DNA of 44,897 bases from a virus: positions 1-44,897 of IMG/VR virus record IMGVR_UViG_3300036846_000641; one strand, 5' to 3'. Below the pieces are notes generated by a model. That model searched no databases and had not been told where the DNA came from. It worked only from the letters and a program-made list of their open reading frames with translations. The first letter of the stretch is position 1. Each line of letters begins with the position of its first letter. The position numbers and the translations under genes were made by a program. Positions 29,683-37,423 of the stretch are shown here, piece by piece.

Positions 29683-32159
29683 CGCACCACTTTCATATTA
29701 CTCCAACGATGCAGCCCGTTCTTGTCCTCAACGAACCGTCGTGTTCTCTCGTCCCAGCTAGATGGATACGACAATTTGCACTCCGCTGCGATGGACAAGG
29801 GCTCGGCTGGTCTGCGCCCCCACGCATCCTGAATCATGATCGGACTCTCTGCATATTTCCTGAGTATTCTCAATGCCGTCTTCGCGTACTTGTGCTCTGC
29901 CATACCGACAAGATTATCGTGTACGTTGATTGCTACGCGAGCATGGCCCTTTGGCCACTCGTCATCTTCCTCAGCCTGATACCAAACCTGTACAACCTTA
30001 TCGCCGATTGTGCTCTGCGGATAAAACGCCACAACCGATTTGGATACTTCATCATCAACCGGCTGCAATACCCTAAACCTTCTCCCAAGCGCGTTGAACA
30101 ATGTCCTTTCCCGCTTAAACGTCGCCTCTTCTTGTCTCCACCACTCTTGCAACTCCGGCGTGATCTTGTGGTACAACATGAATGCACGCGCAGCCGTGTG
30201 GTATGATAAGCCCGTAACCTCGCTGAGCTTGACCCTTTCCATTCGATAGTTCAAACCGTGCCTGCAACGTTTTGCAACGTAGCGAAGAGTAGGCCGACTA
30301 TCTTCGTCCCAATCCTTAGCCGGAACATCTGCATAGGGAATTTTGAACATCTCGGAAGCCAGTGCACGGTGACAATCGTAGCTGCCGTCGTGCCTCGCCC
30401 TAGCAAATTGCTGCTTCCACTTAGGTATGTCAGCCCTGAACGAAACCACTTGGGCCTCCGCCTGTGCCAGGTCAAAGTAGATATAGCAACAGCCAGGGTC
30501 GGCAACGAAAAATCCTCTCGCCCGTGCGGGCTGATTCTGTATGTTACCGCCTTCGCCGTTAATAAGCTGACCAGAGGACAGCCTTCCAGGCGCATTGGAA
30601 ACACCATATTGTTTGAACTCGAATCGAAATCTTCCATCTTTTGACTCCTTTGCGCTGACGTATGTACTCCTGAACTTGTCCTCTTCCTTATACTTGTTGA
30701 GCGCTGTAAGCATTTCTCGCTCGACCGGCCGTGTGCTGGCGTGCTTGATGATATGCATACGATTTGTCGCGTCCGTTGACGTACCAACGCCCTGTAGGTT
30801 GAGCCTGCCGAAGAATAGTTCCCTCAACTGCTGCCACGAGCTTGGGTTTGGGAAGTATGATTCGTCCTCTGTGCACTCGTGTACCAACCTGTGGAACTCA
30901 TTCTCAAGACTAGCTACATCCTTGTTGATCTCCAGGGCAAGCGCGGCCTTAACAGACTGGTCTACAGGCAAACCGTGAACAGTTGCCTCGACCAAGTGGG
31001 GCTGCGCGCGCATCACATGATCGAAGAAGAACTTACTTAGCCCTTGCTTCTCCAACTCCTGTTGCTCTTTCTGCGCGATTGCCCATGTGATGGCTGCATC
31101 CTTGCAGTTGTAGACCCAGAACTCGTTAATATCGCCCCCCTCCTTCCAGTAGTCACCCTCGCCCTTGTAGTACGGGTGGTTCGTGTACTGCGATGTTAAA
31201 TACCCTAGGTTGTGTGGCAACTGCGGATACAACGTGTGGTGTGCCAGAAGCGTGTCAAACCATACTCGTATGCGTAGCCAGTCATGAAGCCTCAACCAAT
31301 ACGCATCGAACCCTCCATTCTGAGCGATCAGTCTGTGTGAGTCAAACAGCTTTTGAAGCGCCGCCCAAACATCACATTCCTGCGACAGCGAGAACACGTT
31401 CCTGCTGGCATCCCTGAAGTTGATACACATAGCTGTGTGGCCTTCGTTCGCAATTCCGATGCACGCTGTTTCGCTGTTCAGCCCTTCGATGTCAACTGCT
31501 ACAGGCGCTTCGGACCACTGCAAATCGCGTATAAATGCCATAACCTCATAGAACTTTGGGTTGATAATCGCTTCGACTTCATGTGGCTTGAACTTATGTG
31601 CCACAACGTTCCCAAGCTTCTGCATGTCCATCATGAATGTGATCTCGGCTTTCGGCTCCCTCAACGGATATGCTGGATTGTTGGCGCATACCGCGTGGCC
31701 TCGCCGACCGTTCGGCAGATCAATGTCCAACACCGATCCCCGCCACGCGCCAATGCCTTCCTTGTCCGTCATAGCCGAGAGCGCATAGTTGCCGAGCAGC
31801 ACTACAGTTCTCAGTTCCGACAACTGCTCAAGCTCCCAATGCAGCAACTCCCTCCAGCGTGCCACTTCATCTGCATGCATCTTCAGCTTAGGATCGTCGG
31901 ACATACTTATCTGGCGCTTCATTACGTTCGTCGAGTACACGTTGTCCGGCTTGAGCCCGTACCGATCAACATGACGCCACAAAAGCTGACCGGATTGGCC
32001 AACGAATGGCGTCTGCTTACGGACCTCTGCCTCGCCGAGCCCCTCACCAATGAATGCCACAGTTGCATCGACTGGGCCGCTAGACACAGCCTGTACATCC
32101 AGGCCATGTGCCTCGGCCAGCGCGCGAAATTCTTCAGTTAGCTCCTCGCGTGTAGTCAT
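29676..32159 (-). CDS. DNA polymerase, family A, fused to a UDG-like domain
   Basis: An 827-residue replicative polymerase. Residues 30-190 resemble a family-4 uracil-DNA glycosylase (GEGLGEAE, PFVGQSG at 51-57, VVLLGNYAL, WRGSVLD), but the usual HP-motif is NNPAYPLRE (160-168), so the histidine is Asn. A 3'-5' exonuclease follows with D223/E225, N281-D285 (NGGFD) and Y350/D354. The polymerase has motif A (YFDLAQAEAQ, D563), motif B (RYVAKRCRHGLNY, 626-638) and motif C as H747-D748-N749, where HDE is usual. SPO1-type polymerases share this fusion. Start ATG 32159 overlaps the upstream stop (ATGA). A palindrome copy codes L-F-D-S-H (271-275). Confidence 0.93.
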   Translation of the reverse strand: MTTREELTEEFRALAEAHGLDVQAVSSGPVDATVAFIGEGLGEAEVRKQTPFVGQSGQLLWRHVDRYGLKPDNVYSTNVMKRQISMSDDPKLKMHADEVARWRELLHWELEQLSELRTVVLLGNYALSAMTDKEGIGAWRGSVLDIDLPNGRRGHAVCANNPAYPLREPKAEITFMMDMQKLGNVVAHKFKPHEVEAIINPKFYEVMAFIRDLQWSEAPVAVDIEGLNSETACIGIANEGHTAMCINFRDASRNVFSLSQECDVWAALQKLFDSHRLIAQNGGFDAYWLRLHDWLRIRVWFDTLLAHHTLYPQLPHNLGYLTSQYTNHPYYKGEGDYWKEGGDINEFWVYNCKDAAITWAIAQKEQQELEKQGLSKFFFDHVMRAQPHLVEATVHGLPVDQSVKAALALEINKDVASLENEFHRLVHECTEDESYFPNPSSWQQLRELFFGRLNLQGVGTSTDATNRMHIIKHASTRPVEREMLTALNKYKEEDKFRSTYVSAKESKDGRFRFEFKQYGVSNAPGRLSSGQLINGEGGNIQNQPARARGFFVADPGCCYIYFDLAQAEAQVVSFRADIPKWKQQFARARHDGSYDCHRALASEMFKIPYADVPAKDWDEDSRPTLRYVAKRCRHGLNYRMERVKLSEVTGLSYHTAARAFMLYHKITPELQEWWRQEEATFKRERTLFNALGRRFRVLQPVDDEVSKSVVAFYPQSTIGDKVVQVWYQAEEDDEWPKGHARVAINVHDNLVGMAEHKYAKTALRILRKYAESPIMIQDAWGRRPAEPLSIAAECKLSYPSSWDERTRRFVEDKNGLHRWSNMKVVRV
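31334..31348 (-). repeat. 15-bp palindrome copy inside the DNA polymerase gene
   Basis: Plus strand TGTGTGAGTCAAACA; on the coding strand it reads TGTTTGACTCACACA and codes L-F-D-S-H, just before the exonuclease II motif. Confidence 0.9.
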
Positions 32160-32410
32160 GTGCGAAACTTCGGGCTGATGTCGATGATAGCGTCCGGACC
32201 CACGAGAGACTCCATCTCCCGCACCATTGATTGCTCGTCCTCGCCAGAGAATATCATGATCTCGATATCACCACTGCAGCCGAAATCAGCAGACTTGCAC
32301 ATAATTGGCTTGCCTTCCTTTAACAGTTGCAGGTTACGGTGTGACAAACCAATAATCATTATCTCAGCTGGCTTGCCATTCTTCTTGCCACGTCCACCCA
32401 TTTTCAGCAT
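32156..32410 (-). CDS. Hypothetical protein, 84 aa
   Basis: Sits between a kinase-like gene and the DNA polymerase with ATG/TGA overlaps on both sides, so it is translationally coupled to both. GAGGAG lies 8 nt upstream of ATG 32410; a GTG at 32413 is also possible. A block AEIMIIGLSHRNLQLLKEGK and a second strand (DIEIMIFSGEDEQ) suggest a small alpha/beta domain. Similar short proteins with an IIGLS..N...LK.GKPI pattern occur beside phage replication genes; no function is known. Confidence 0.7.
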   Translation of the reverse strand: MLKMGGRGKKNGKPAEIMIIGLSHRNLQLLKEGKPIMCKSADFGCSGDIEIMIFSGEDEQSMVREMESLVGPDAIIDISPKFRT

Positions 32411-32961
32411 CACTTGTTCTCCTCTTCTATCTTGTCAGCCACTTTCTCCATCTTCGCTTCCAGCTCCTCAAGTGTTCCATCGTTCTGCACCTTCACATTT
32501 GCATTTGGAATCACGAAAGGATAGACGCGCTCGACTTTATCTCGCATGATCTGCACCAGAAAGAACCTGCCCAACGCTCGACAGTCTAGCACGCTCGTGC
32601 CGTCACTAACCACAATATACTGTGACGGATGCGACCAACGGCTTGACCTGGCCAACAGCAACTTACCCAACACACCAGGTCCATAGTTAAACCTTAGGTG
32701 CGCCAACTCCAGGTTTATAAACTGCACTGGAGTTTTCGATAGCAACTCAGGCACCTGCTCATGCGCTTGAAAATCACGCAGTCTGCGTCCCAACAGTGAG
32801 GCTAGATACAGTTTCATCGGAAATTCGAACGAGGCTTGCCTTGCTGTTTTACCTCGACGCCTAAGTACGGACACAAGCAGTGTTGCCGCTGTTGACTTGC
32901 CGCTTTTCGAGGGCCCGGTGAATATGACATACCGCAGCCATCGCATTGTTGTTTGACTCAC
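32410..32961 (-). CDS. P-loop nucleotide kinase-like protein
   Basis: A 183-residue protein with a Walker A motif GPSKSGKST (residues 16-24) and the length of small nucleoside-monophosphate kinases. A role in making dNTPs for the neighbouring polymerase is likely; packaging-type ATPase is ruled out by size. I choose the GTG start at 32961 because GGAGG lies exactly 7 nt upstream (32969-32973) and the in-frame ATG at 32946 has no ribosome-binding site. The GTG is part of a palindrome copy, so the protein begins M-S-Q-T-T. No clear lid motif is visible, hence substrate is unknown. Confidence 0.7.
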   Translation of the reverse strand: MSQTTMRWLRYVIFTGPSKSGKSTAATLLVSVLRRRGKTARQASFEFPMKLYLASLLGRRLRDFQAHEQVPELLSKTPVQFINLELAHLRFNYGPGVLGKLLLARSSRWSHPSQYIVVSDGTSVLDCRALGRFFLVQIMRDKVERVYPFVIPNANVKVQNDGTLEELEAKMEKVADKIEEENK

Positions 32962-32964
32962 ACA
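32950..32964 (-). repeat. 15-bp palindrome copy (minus strand TGTGTGAGTCAAACA)
   Basis: Supplies the GTG start codon of the kinase-like gene, following a GGAGG site. Confidence 0.95.
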
Positions 32965-32972
32965 TATTCCTC

Positions 32973-34187
32973 CTAATCTCTGCTCTCGCGTCTGAGCGCC
33001 AAGTGCACAGCACCCCTGTCCACAATCACTAGCACGCTGTGTCTTGCACGCGTGACAGCGGTGTAAAAGTTGTTCCGATTCAACAGAAATGGCGCTCCAC
33101 GCGACATACAATAGATCACATTGTCAAACTCCGAGCCCTGGCTTTTGTGTGTTGTGATCGCATACCCTAGCTCAATTTGTTTCCTTGGGTCATAATTAAT
33201 TACGGTGCGCAGAAAGTTGTTGTACGCTCGCAACGTCGGTGGTATCTCCAGACTGCGCCCATCAAAAGTCTGAAACCACAAAGAGCCATCCTCGGTATCA
33301 ATGCTGACAACACGACCAATTTCGCCATTGAAAAGATCAAGCTGGTAGTCATTTTTCGTCCAGATGATTTTATCGCGGGCACGCACCACCAAATCATGGT
33401 CTTCCTTGTTGAATCTTGGCAGCCGCAGAAGCTCCTTGTCTTTATTTAATTTCACCTGCACGGATGGGTTGACACGCGTCGTACCACACGCGCCTCTTCT
33501 CGTAGGCATGATTATTTGACAGCTATCGCCGGCGAACTCTGGATGTTTCGCCACATGCTTAACCAGAGACAACACAGGATTATCTGTGATCCACAAATCA
33601 AATCGACTGTTACGCAACGGCACCTGTCCCCTTAGGATGCGGTGCGCGTTTCCTACGATCTCGTCACCCGACCTGAAATTGAACGTCAGAGTAACCGATG
33701 GAAACTTATGCAGCACAGTTCTAAACGGCGGCGCGCCTTCCTCAACTGGCAACAGTTGATTGTTGTCACCAAAAAACCGAATCACACCCTTCTTCTGCAA
33801 TGCTCCTATTAATTGCCTATATAGCTCTGGTCCGACCATGCTCGACTCATCAACAAATATGACCTGTTCGTCGAATGGACAAGCAGAACAACGCCTTGGC
33901 TCATACCTAGACGCCATATAGTGATCTGTGTCATCGTCAGGCTTGGGAAATTCCAGAAGCCGGTGAATAGTTTTCGCTCTGATGCCCGTCAACTCGTGGA
34001 TGCGCTTTGCCGCTCTCCCAGTAGGAGCGCACAACGCAATCTTGTACTTGCCTGCAAGCTGCCGATACGCATGCCCCAACACAAGTGTCTTGCCGGTTCC
34101 CGCCCCACCCGTAACAGATACAATTCTATTGCTCAGATCACAACATAAATCGATAGCGTGTTCCTGCTCTCTACTTAACGTTTCCAT
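32973..34187 (-). CDS. RecD/Dda-like SF1 DNA helicase
   Basis: A 404-residue ATP-dependent 5'-3' helicase. Walker A is GGAGTGKT (27-34); motif Ia CAPTGRAAKR follows, Walker B is VIFVDESSMV, then motif III GDNNQLLPV, motif IV-like TFNFRS, motif V YAITTHKSQGSEF and motif VI YTAVTRAR near the C-terminus. The order and the length are those of phage RecD2/Dda-type helicases that serve replication and recombination. ATG 34187 directly follows the upstream stop. The stop codon lies within the ribosome-binding region of the next gene. Confidence 0.93.
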   Translation of the reverse strand: METLSREQEHAIDLCCDLSNRIVSVTGGAGTGKTLVLGHAYRQLAGKYKIALCAPTGRAAKRIHELTGIRAKTIHRLLEFPKPDDDTDHYMASRYEPRRCSACPFDEQVIFVDESSMVGPELYRQLIGALQKKGVIRFFGDNNQLLPVEEGAPPFRTVLHKFPSVTLTFNFRSGDEIVGNAHRILRGQVPLRNSRFDLWITDNPVLSLVKHVAKHPEFAGDSCQIIMPTRRGACGTTRVNPSVQVKLNKDKELLRLPRFNKEDHDLVVRARDKIIWTKNDYQLDLFNGEIGRVVSIDTEDGSLWFQTFDGRSLEIPPTLRAYNNFLRTVINYDPRKQIELGYAITTHKSQGSEFDNVIYCMSRGAPFLLNRNNFYTAVTRARHSVLVIVDRGAVHLALRRESRD

Positions 34188-34466
34188 CTACCGGCTCCCT
34201 GGTGGCGCGTACGGATTGAACACCTCCGATATCACATGTGGATTTTTATCCTGTGTCTCTCCTTCACGGACAACAGTCAGCCTGTACACAAACTCGTCCG
34301 AGGTGCCTGCATCCGCTATGCCGACATCGTTCGGACATATCAAGGCTTCCGGCAGGACATGCCCGGACATCGCCCTGTTCCAGTACGCACCATCTTTGCT
34401 CGAGAACAGATCGCCCGGATTCAAATGGCGAACCGCTGTTTTGATAGCTACGATACGTGCTTTCAT
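34188..34466 (-). CDS. Hypothetical protein, 92 aa
   Basis: Translationally coupled on both sides: its ATG overlaps the preceding stop (ATGA at 34463-34466) and the helicase starts right after its TAG. The sequence is a mixture of strands and loops (AVRHLNPGDLFSSKDGAYWN, DEFVYRLTVVREGETQD), so a small beta-rich domain is likely. Two short hallmark-like blocks (PGDLF and Y-R-L-x-V) recur in phage proteins of unknown function. No activity can be assigned. Confidence 0.7.
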   Translation of the reverse strand: MKARIVAIKTAVRHLNPGDLFSSKDGAYWNRAMSGHVLPEALICPNDVGIADAGTSDEFVYRLTVVREGETQDKNPHVISEVFNPYAPPGSR

Positions 34467-34672
34467 GCTGCTTCCTCCGACACGGCCTCCGCTATAACGG
34501 TTCTCGCCACCTGGACAAGTACGTTACGCGTGAACTGGGACTTCGTGAGCCCCAGCAGCCGAGACGCCTTCCCTATATCTTTCATATCATCCAGCCGCAC
34601 GCGCACAAGCAACTGAACATCCCCCGTGCGCACATGCTCGCCAAGGCGCACTTGCACACTATCCGTTGACAT
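34463..34672 (-). CDS. Ribbon-helix-helix-like protein, 69 aa
   Basis: ATG 34672 follows GAGGACGAAGGC on the coding strand. The protein has a basic strand (VQLLVRVRLDDMKDIGKASR) followed by two helices (LLGLTKSQFTRNVLVQVARTVIAEAV), the layout of Arc/CopG ribbon-helix-helix DNA-binding proteins. This predicts a small dimeric regulator. It overlaps the preceding gene by 14 nt and the next by ATGA. Assignment is from size and strand-helix-helix pattern only. Confidence 0.6.
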   Translation of the reverse strand: MSTDSVQVRLGEHVRTGDVQLLVRVRLDDMKDIGKASRLLGLTKSQFTRNVLVQVARTVIAEAVSEEAA

Positions 34673-34886
34673 CGCCTTCGTCCTCTTCCACACCTTTGCA
34701 CGCGAGACGCCGACCATTCAGCCAGCCTACAAACATATGGAACCTGTCGGTCTCGCTGGCAATCCGTTCCACCAAATCCATGATCGCGTCAGCCTGGCCC
34801 TCGATACATGCCTGTTCGCTACTCATGGTGTAGCCCTGGCGCAGCGCCTGCACAACTTCCGTTCGAACCCAGTTTCCGTTGCCCAT
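34659..34886 (-). CDS. Hypothetical protein, 75 aa
   Basis: ATG 34886 follows AGGAGAAGTGTT, right after a palindrome copy. The protein is helical and acidic toward the end (VEEDEGD) with a central helix pair (ALRQGYTMSSEQACIEGQAD, AIMDLVERIASETDR). No family is recognised. Its end overlaps the ribbon-helix-helix-like gene by 14 nt. Confidence 0.65.
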   Translation of the reverse strand: MGNGNWVRTEVVQALRQGYTMSSEQACIEGQADAIMDLVERIASETDRFHMFVGWLNGRRLACKGVEEDEGDVNG

Positions 34887-34897
34887 AACACTTCTCC

Positions 34898-34912
34898 TGT
34901 TTGACTCAAACA
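34898..34912 (-). repeat. 15-bp palindrome copy (minus strand TGTTTGAGTCAAACA)
   Basis: Perfect copy placed directly before the AGGAG ribosome-binding site of the gene starting at 34886. Confidence 0.95.
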
Positions 34913-34915
34913 AAG

Positions 34916-34947
34916 AACGCCGCGGAGTGCGCACCCTCCGCGGCGTT
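34916..34947 (-). terminator. 12-bp perfect hairpin downstream of 34954
   Basis: AACGCCGCGGAG (34916-34927) pairs perfectly with 34936-34947, with an 8-nt loop, between a gene end and the next palindrome copy. It is GC-rich but lacks a U tract, so it could be a processing or pausing site rather than a full terminator. Confidence 0.6.
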
Positions 34948-34953
34948 ACCTCG

Positions 34954-35496
34954 TCACCTGGTGCGTGGGGGTCGGCCCCGACGCGGTGCAGGCGCTTCTT
35001 CTTCTTCAGGCTCCGGCTCCGGCTGCCTCACGCGTGCCGGTGCCTGACCTTCCAGAGGCTCGACGGCAGCAATCTCAGCGCGCTTGCCGGCAGCAAGATC
35101 GCGAGGATTGACACCCTGCCGAACCCTGAGACGGGCACGACAGCCGATCCACTCGTTGGGGTCAATCGAGGTAGTGGCGGCATCCAAGCCGATTGCCTCG
35201 ATGAACTTCCGCAGGTTGAACAAGGCACGACGGTCCTTGCCATCCCGTGGCTTGATCTGACGATTCCAGAACAGCGACGCGCCGTCCTCGAAATCCTCCT
35301 GAATGTCCGCAGGAATTTCGTCCGGCGGAATCACAAACCTTACCGAGTAGTAGGTGTTACCCTTGGCGGATGTGGCAACTTGCACATCCTGAATCTCGCC
35401 AACGTATAGGCCAGCGGGCAGTTCTGCTGGTCTCTCAACATCCGCAAGGGACTCCTCGAGTTCGATTATGTCCAAGCTTTCAGGATCATCTTGCAT
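34954..35496 (-). CDS. Putative ssDNA-binding (DUF669-like) protein, 180 aa
   Basis: ATG 35496 follows GGGAGTATTAAG. The body is an OB-like series of strands (LPAGLYVGEIQDVQVATSAK, TYYSVRFVIPPDEIP, WIGCRARLRVRQGVN), and the C-terminus is a Glu-rich then Arg/Pro-rich tail. It stands directly downstream of the RecA-like ATPase, as DUF669-type and other phage ssDNA-binding proteins do. The role as a ssDNA-binding partner of the annealing or recombination machinery is inferred from position and fold character, not from a signature. Confidence 0.55.
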   Translation of the reverse strand: MQDDPESLDIIELEESLADVERPAELPAGLYVGEIQDVQVATSAKGNTYYSVRFVIPPDEIPADIQEDFEDGASLFWNRQIKPRDGKDRRALFNLRKFIEAIGLDAATTSIDPNEWIGCRARLRVRQGVNPRDLAAGKRAEIAAVEPLEGQAPARVRQPEPEPEEEEAPAPRRGRPPRTR

Positions 35497-35529
35497 CTTA
35501 ATACTCCCGGACAGGTCGGCAGTCTGCCC

Positions 35530-35544
35530 TGTTTGACACAAACA
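35530..35544 (-). repeat. 15-bp palindrome copy (minus strand TGTTTGTGTCAAACA)
   Basis: Variant with one change in the left half, between the ATPase stop and the start at 35496 (33 nt). Confidence 0.9.
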
Positions 35545-35558
35545 CTCACTGCCTTGAG

Positions 35559-36479
35559 CTACGGCCTTCGGTGCGCCTTGGGCCGAACTAAAACCTCATT
35601 GATCTTTTGGCTTTCAGACCTCGCGATCTGCTCTTTCACGCTCGGAGTCATGATCTTCCCGCCGTTGTCAGACCATTCGTTATACCATCTCGCTATGGTC
35701 ATCTGGTCGCCATCTGGCATGTCGGCGTCGTACTCCAGGATAAACTCTGCGTCCCCCTTGCCCGAGAACATTCGCGTTTTCATCGGTCGCCTGAGCCGAA
35801 CATTCGCTCGCACGGCTAGCTTTCGCACGTTCTGTATCATAGACATGTACCAAATCTCGGATAACCGGAACGTCACGTTATTCATAAGCTGCCCGCCTAA
35901 CTGCACGTTGATGTGGGTTGTTACCTCTCTACCGTCGCGTATGTCTGTGGTGGGGTCTGCCTCATGCGCCGTGACAATCAGATGCACGCCATGCTTCGAT
36001 GTTGTTCGCAGCAGTCCGTTCAGTACTTTCATTGTTAAAGCATTACGAGCACCGTATGCAGCCTGGCCTGGGTCTTCAATTGTCGGAACGAAGCCACCAC
36101 GCCTACTAGCACCGATATTTGAGTTAATTGCTTGTTGGAGTGCCAGGTGCACAAGCGCTGTTCCAGAGTCAAAAACAACTGTTTCGATCTCCGTGTTCTC
36201 CGCTAGTATATGATCAAGATCAAATGGATTGTCGCTCTTCGCATACTTGAAAAACTCCTCCGGTGTCAAACTTGACAAATCGGCAACCTTAACGTCATTG
36301 CGGTGTTGCACCGACACATGTTCCTGGTCACCCAGTGACAGCCACAATTTCTTGCCTGGAGCCGTGGCTGCAAACGTGCTCTTGCCGCAAGATGACGCGC
36401 CCCATAGGAGCACAGCCATTCTCCGCGGTGTATCCTGTCCGCTTGTTACCGTAACCGGACCCACTTTGAAGGTTTTCAT
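35559..36479 (-). CDS. RecA/Sak4-like AAA ATPase
   Basis: A 306-residue P-loop ATPase. Walker A is GASSCGKST (residues 27-35), Walker B is ETVVFDSGTALV. A later block HLIVTAHEADPTTDI contains the TAHE-type sensor found in phage RecA-like Sak4 proteins and AAA_24 ATPases. These bind ssDNA and promote annealing during phage recombination. Position next to a RecB-like nuclease and a possible ssDNA-binding protein supports this. ATG 36479 follows GAGGAGCACGGCT. No C-terminal RecA loop is evident, so it is a core-only type. Confidence 0.75.
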   Translation of the reverse strand: MKTFKVGPVTVTSGQDTPRRMAVLLWGASSCGKSTFAATAPGKKLWLSLGDQEHVSVQHRNDVKVADLSSLTPEEFFKYAKSDNPFDLDHILAENTEIETVVFDSGTALVHLALQQAINSNIGASRRGGFVPTIEDPGQAAYGARNALTMKVLNGLLRTTSKHGVHLIVTAHEADPTTDIRDGREVTTHINVQLGGQLMNNVTFRLSEIWYMSMIQNVRKLAVRANVRLRRPMKTRMFSGKGDAEFILEYDADMPDGDQMTIARWYNEWSDNGGKIMTPSVKEQIARSESQKINEVLVRPKAHRRP

Positions 36480-36498
36480 AGCCGTGCTCCTCTTAACT

Positions 36499-36693
36499 TC
36501 AACCCTTATGCTTGAAGTACTCAATTGCCCTGAGATGCCTCAACGCTTCTCCCTTTGTCTTGCTCACGCCGAAGTTCTGAATACCGTTCGATGGATTCAG
36601 ATCATTGACGCGGTACCCACCCGGAGCCTTCGTGATTGCTTGCTTCTTGTGCATGTTAGCCAACACATGAGGTCTCATATCAGGCTTTTTCAT
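36499..36693 (-). CDS. Hypothetical basic protein, 64 aa
   Basis: ATG 36693 follows GAGGAGAAGGTGAT on the coding strand. The protein is small and basic (KKPDMRPHVLANMHKKQAI), with a C-terminal helix (TKGEALRHLRAIEYFKHKG). A nucleic-acid role is possible from its charge. No family is recognised. A palindrome copy ends 17 nt upstream of the start. Confidence 0.65.
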   Translation of the reverse strand: MKKPDMRPHVLANMHKKQAITKAPGGYRVNDLNPSNGIQNFGVSKTKGEALRHLRAIEYFKHKG

Positions 36694-36710
36694 ATCACCT
36701 TCTCCTCTGT

Positions 36711-36725
36711 TGTTTGACTCAAACA
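36711..36725 (-). repeat. 15-bp palindrome copy (minus strand TGTTTGAGTCAAACA)
   Basis: Perfect copy; abuts the TAG stop (36726-36728) of the upstream gene and precedes the gene at 36693. Confidence 0.95.
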
Positions 36726-37067
36726 CTACGCGGGTGATGGACCACTGCGACTAACAGGACCAGCCTGCCGCTGCGCAGTTTCCTGAACCTTGACTGCTCC
36801 TACCAGATTCTCCTGAACCTTGGCCACCCTTTCCTGCCCATCAGCAATACGCTCCAGGGCTGTTGCCGCACGACATAGATCGGTGACAACAAGCTGCGCA
36901 ATGTCGATGCTTGCCTCAATTATCGCGTAGTCTTCATCCCTGGTGGCTGTGGGCGCGGTCTTTTTGGCCTCATTCACTGCAGCAACCAGCGCGTCGAAAA
37001 CAATGTTGATGTGCGCGATCTGCCCTTCGTCTGCCATCTCGTCAATTGCGTTTTCCAACTCGCTCAT
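36726..37067 (-). CDS. Helical coiled-coil-like protein, 113 aa
   Basis: Starts at ATG 37067 through an ATGA overlap with its upstream neighbour. It is almost entirely helical with heptad-like hydrophobic spacing (ELENAIDEMADEGQIAHINI; LCRAATALERIADGQERVAK; VQENLVGAVKVQETAQRQ), ending in a short Ser/Pro tail. A coiled-coil scaffold or small adaptor is plausible. No family is recognised. Confidence 0.65.
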   Translation of the reverse strand: MSELENAIDEMADEGQIAHINIVFDALVAAVNEAKKTAPTATRDEDYAIIEASIDIAQLVVTDLCRAATALERIADGQERVAKVQENLVGAVKVQETAQRQAGPVSRSGPSPA

Positions 37068-37231
37068 TTTACCAATCCCCCTCGGTAAAGGACTAGCCGT
37101 CCCGGCTCGCGCCCGTCGATGAATATGATTTTGACAAACGCAGCCGAAGCCTCGTCATCGACTGGGCAGAATTTGCCATCGATGAAAAAGCGCCAACCAT
37201 ATCGGTCATCAACAACAACGGGCTCGGTCAT
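37064..37231 (-). CDS. Hypothetical protein, 55 aa
   Basis: ATG 37231 overlaps the preceding stop (ATGA) and follows AGGATTGGTGCG; a longer upstream frame lacks a ribosome-binding site. The product has strand-like segments (YGWRFFIDGKFCPVDD, AAFVKIIFIDGREPGRLVLY), the look of a compact beta domain. Overlap on both ends places it inside a coupled chain of small early genes. No function is recognised. Confidence 0.65.
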   Translation of the reverse strand: MTEPVVVDDRYGWRFFIDGKFCPVDDEASAAFVKIIFIDGREPGRLVLYRGGLVK

Positions 37232-37422
37232 CGCACCAATCCTTTCTCTTTCGCCAGGCTCCTCGGTATCGTGATCTTTCTGTTGTCCCCGTCCACCTTC
37301 GTGGCTGATTTTGGCAGCCATACCTCCGCTCCATCTATGACGAACACCAATCCTTCCTTACTCACGCCTATACCAAACACCTGCTTCTCATACTCTAGCT
37401 CAACCAGCTGCGGAAGTGCCAT
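37228..37422 (-). CDS. Small conserved phage protein, paralog of 570-815
   Basis: A 64-residue protein with start ATG 37422, 1 nt after the nuclease stop, using GAGG as ribosome-binding site. Its second half (GAEVWLPKSATKVDGDNRKI then TIPRSLAKEKG) matches the middle of the 81-residue protein encoded at 570-815 near the left end: WLPK, D-x(2)-NRKI and LAK are conserved with the same spacing. The two genes stand at opposite ends of the linear map, on opposite strands. The first half is strand-like (LVELEYEKQVFGIGVSKEGL). Function is unknown. Confidence 0.7.
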   Translation of the reverse strand: MALPQLVELEYEKQVFGIGVSKEGLVFVIDGAEVWLPKSATKVDGDNRKITIPRSLAKEKGLVR

Positions 37423-37423
37423 G

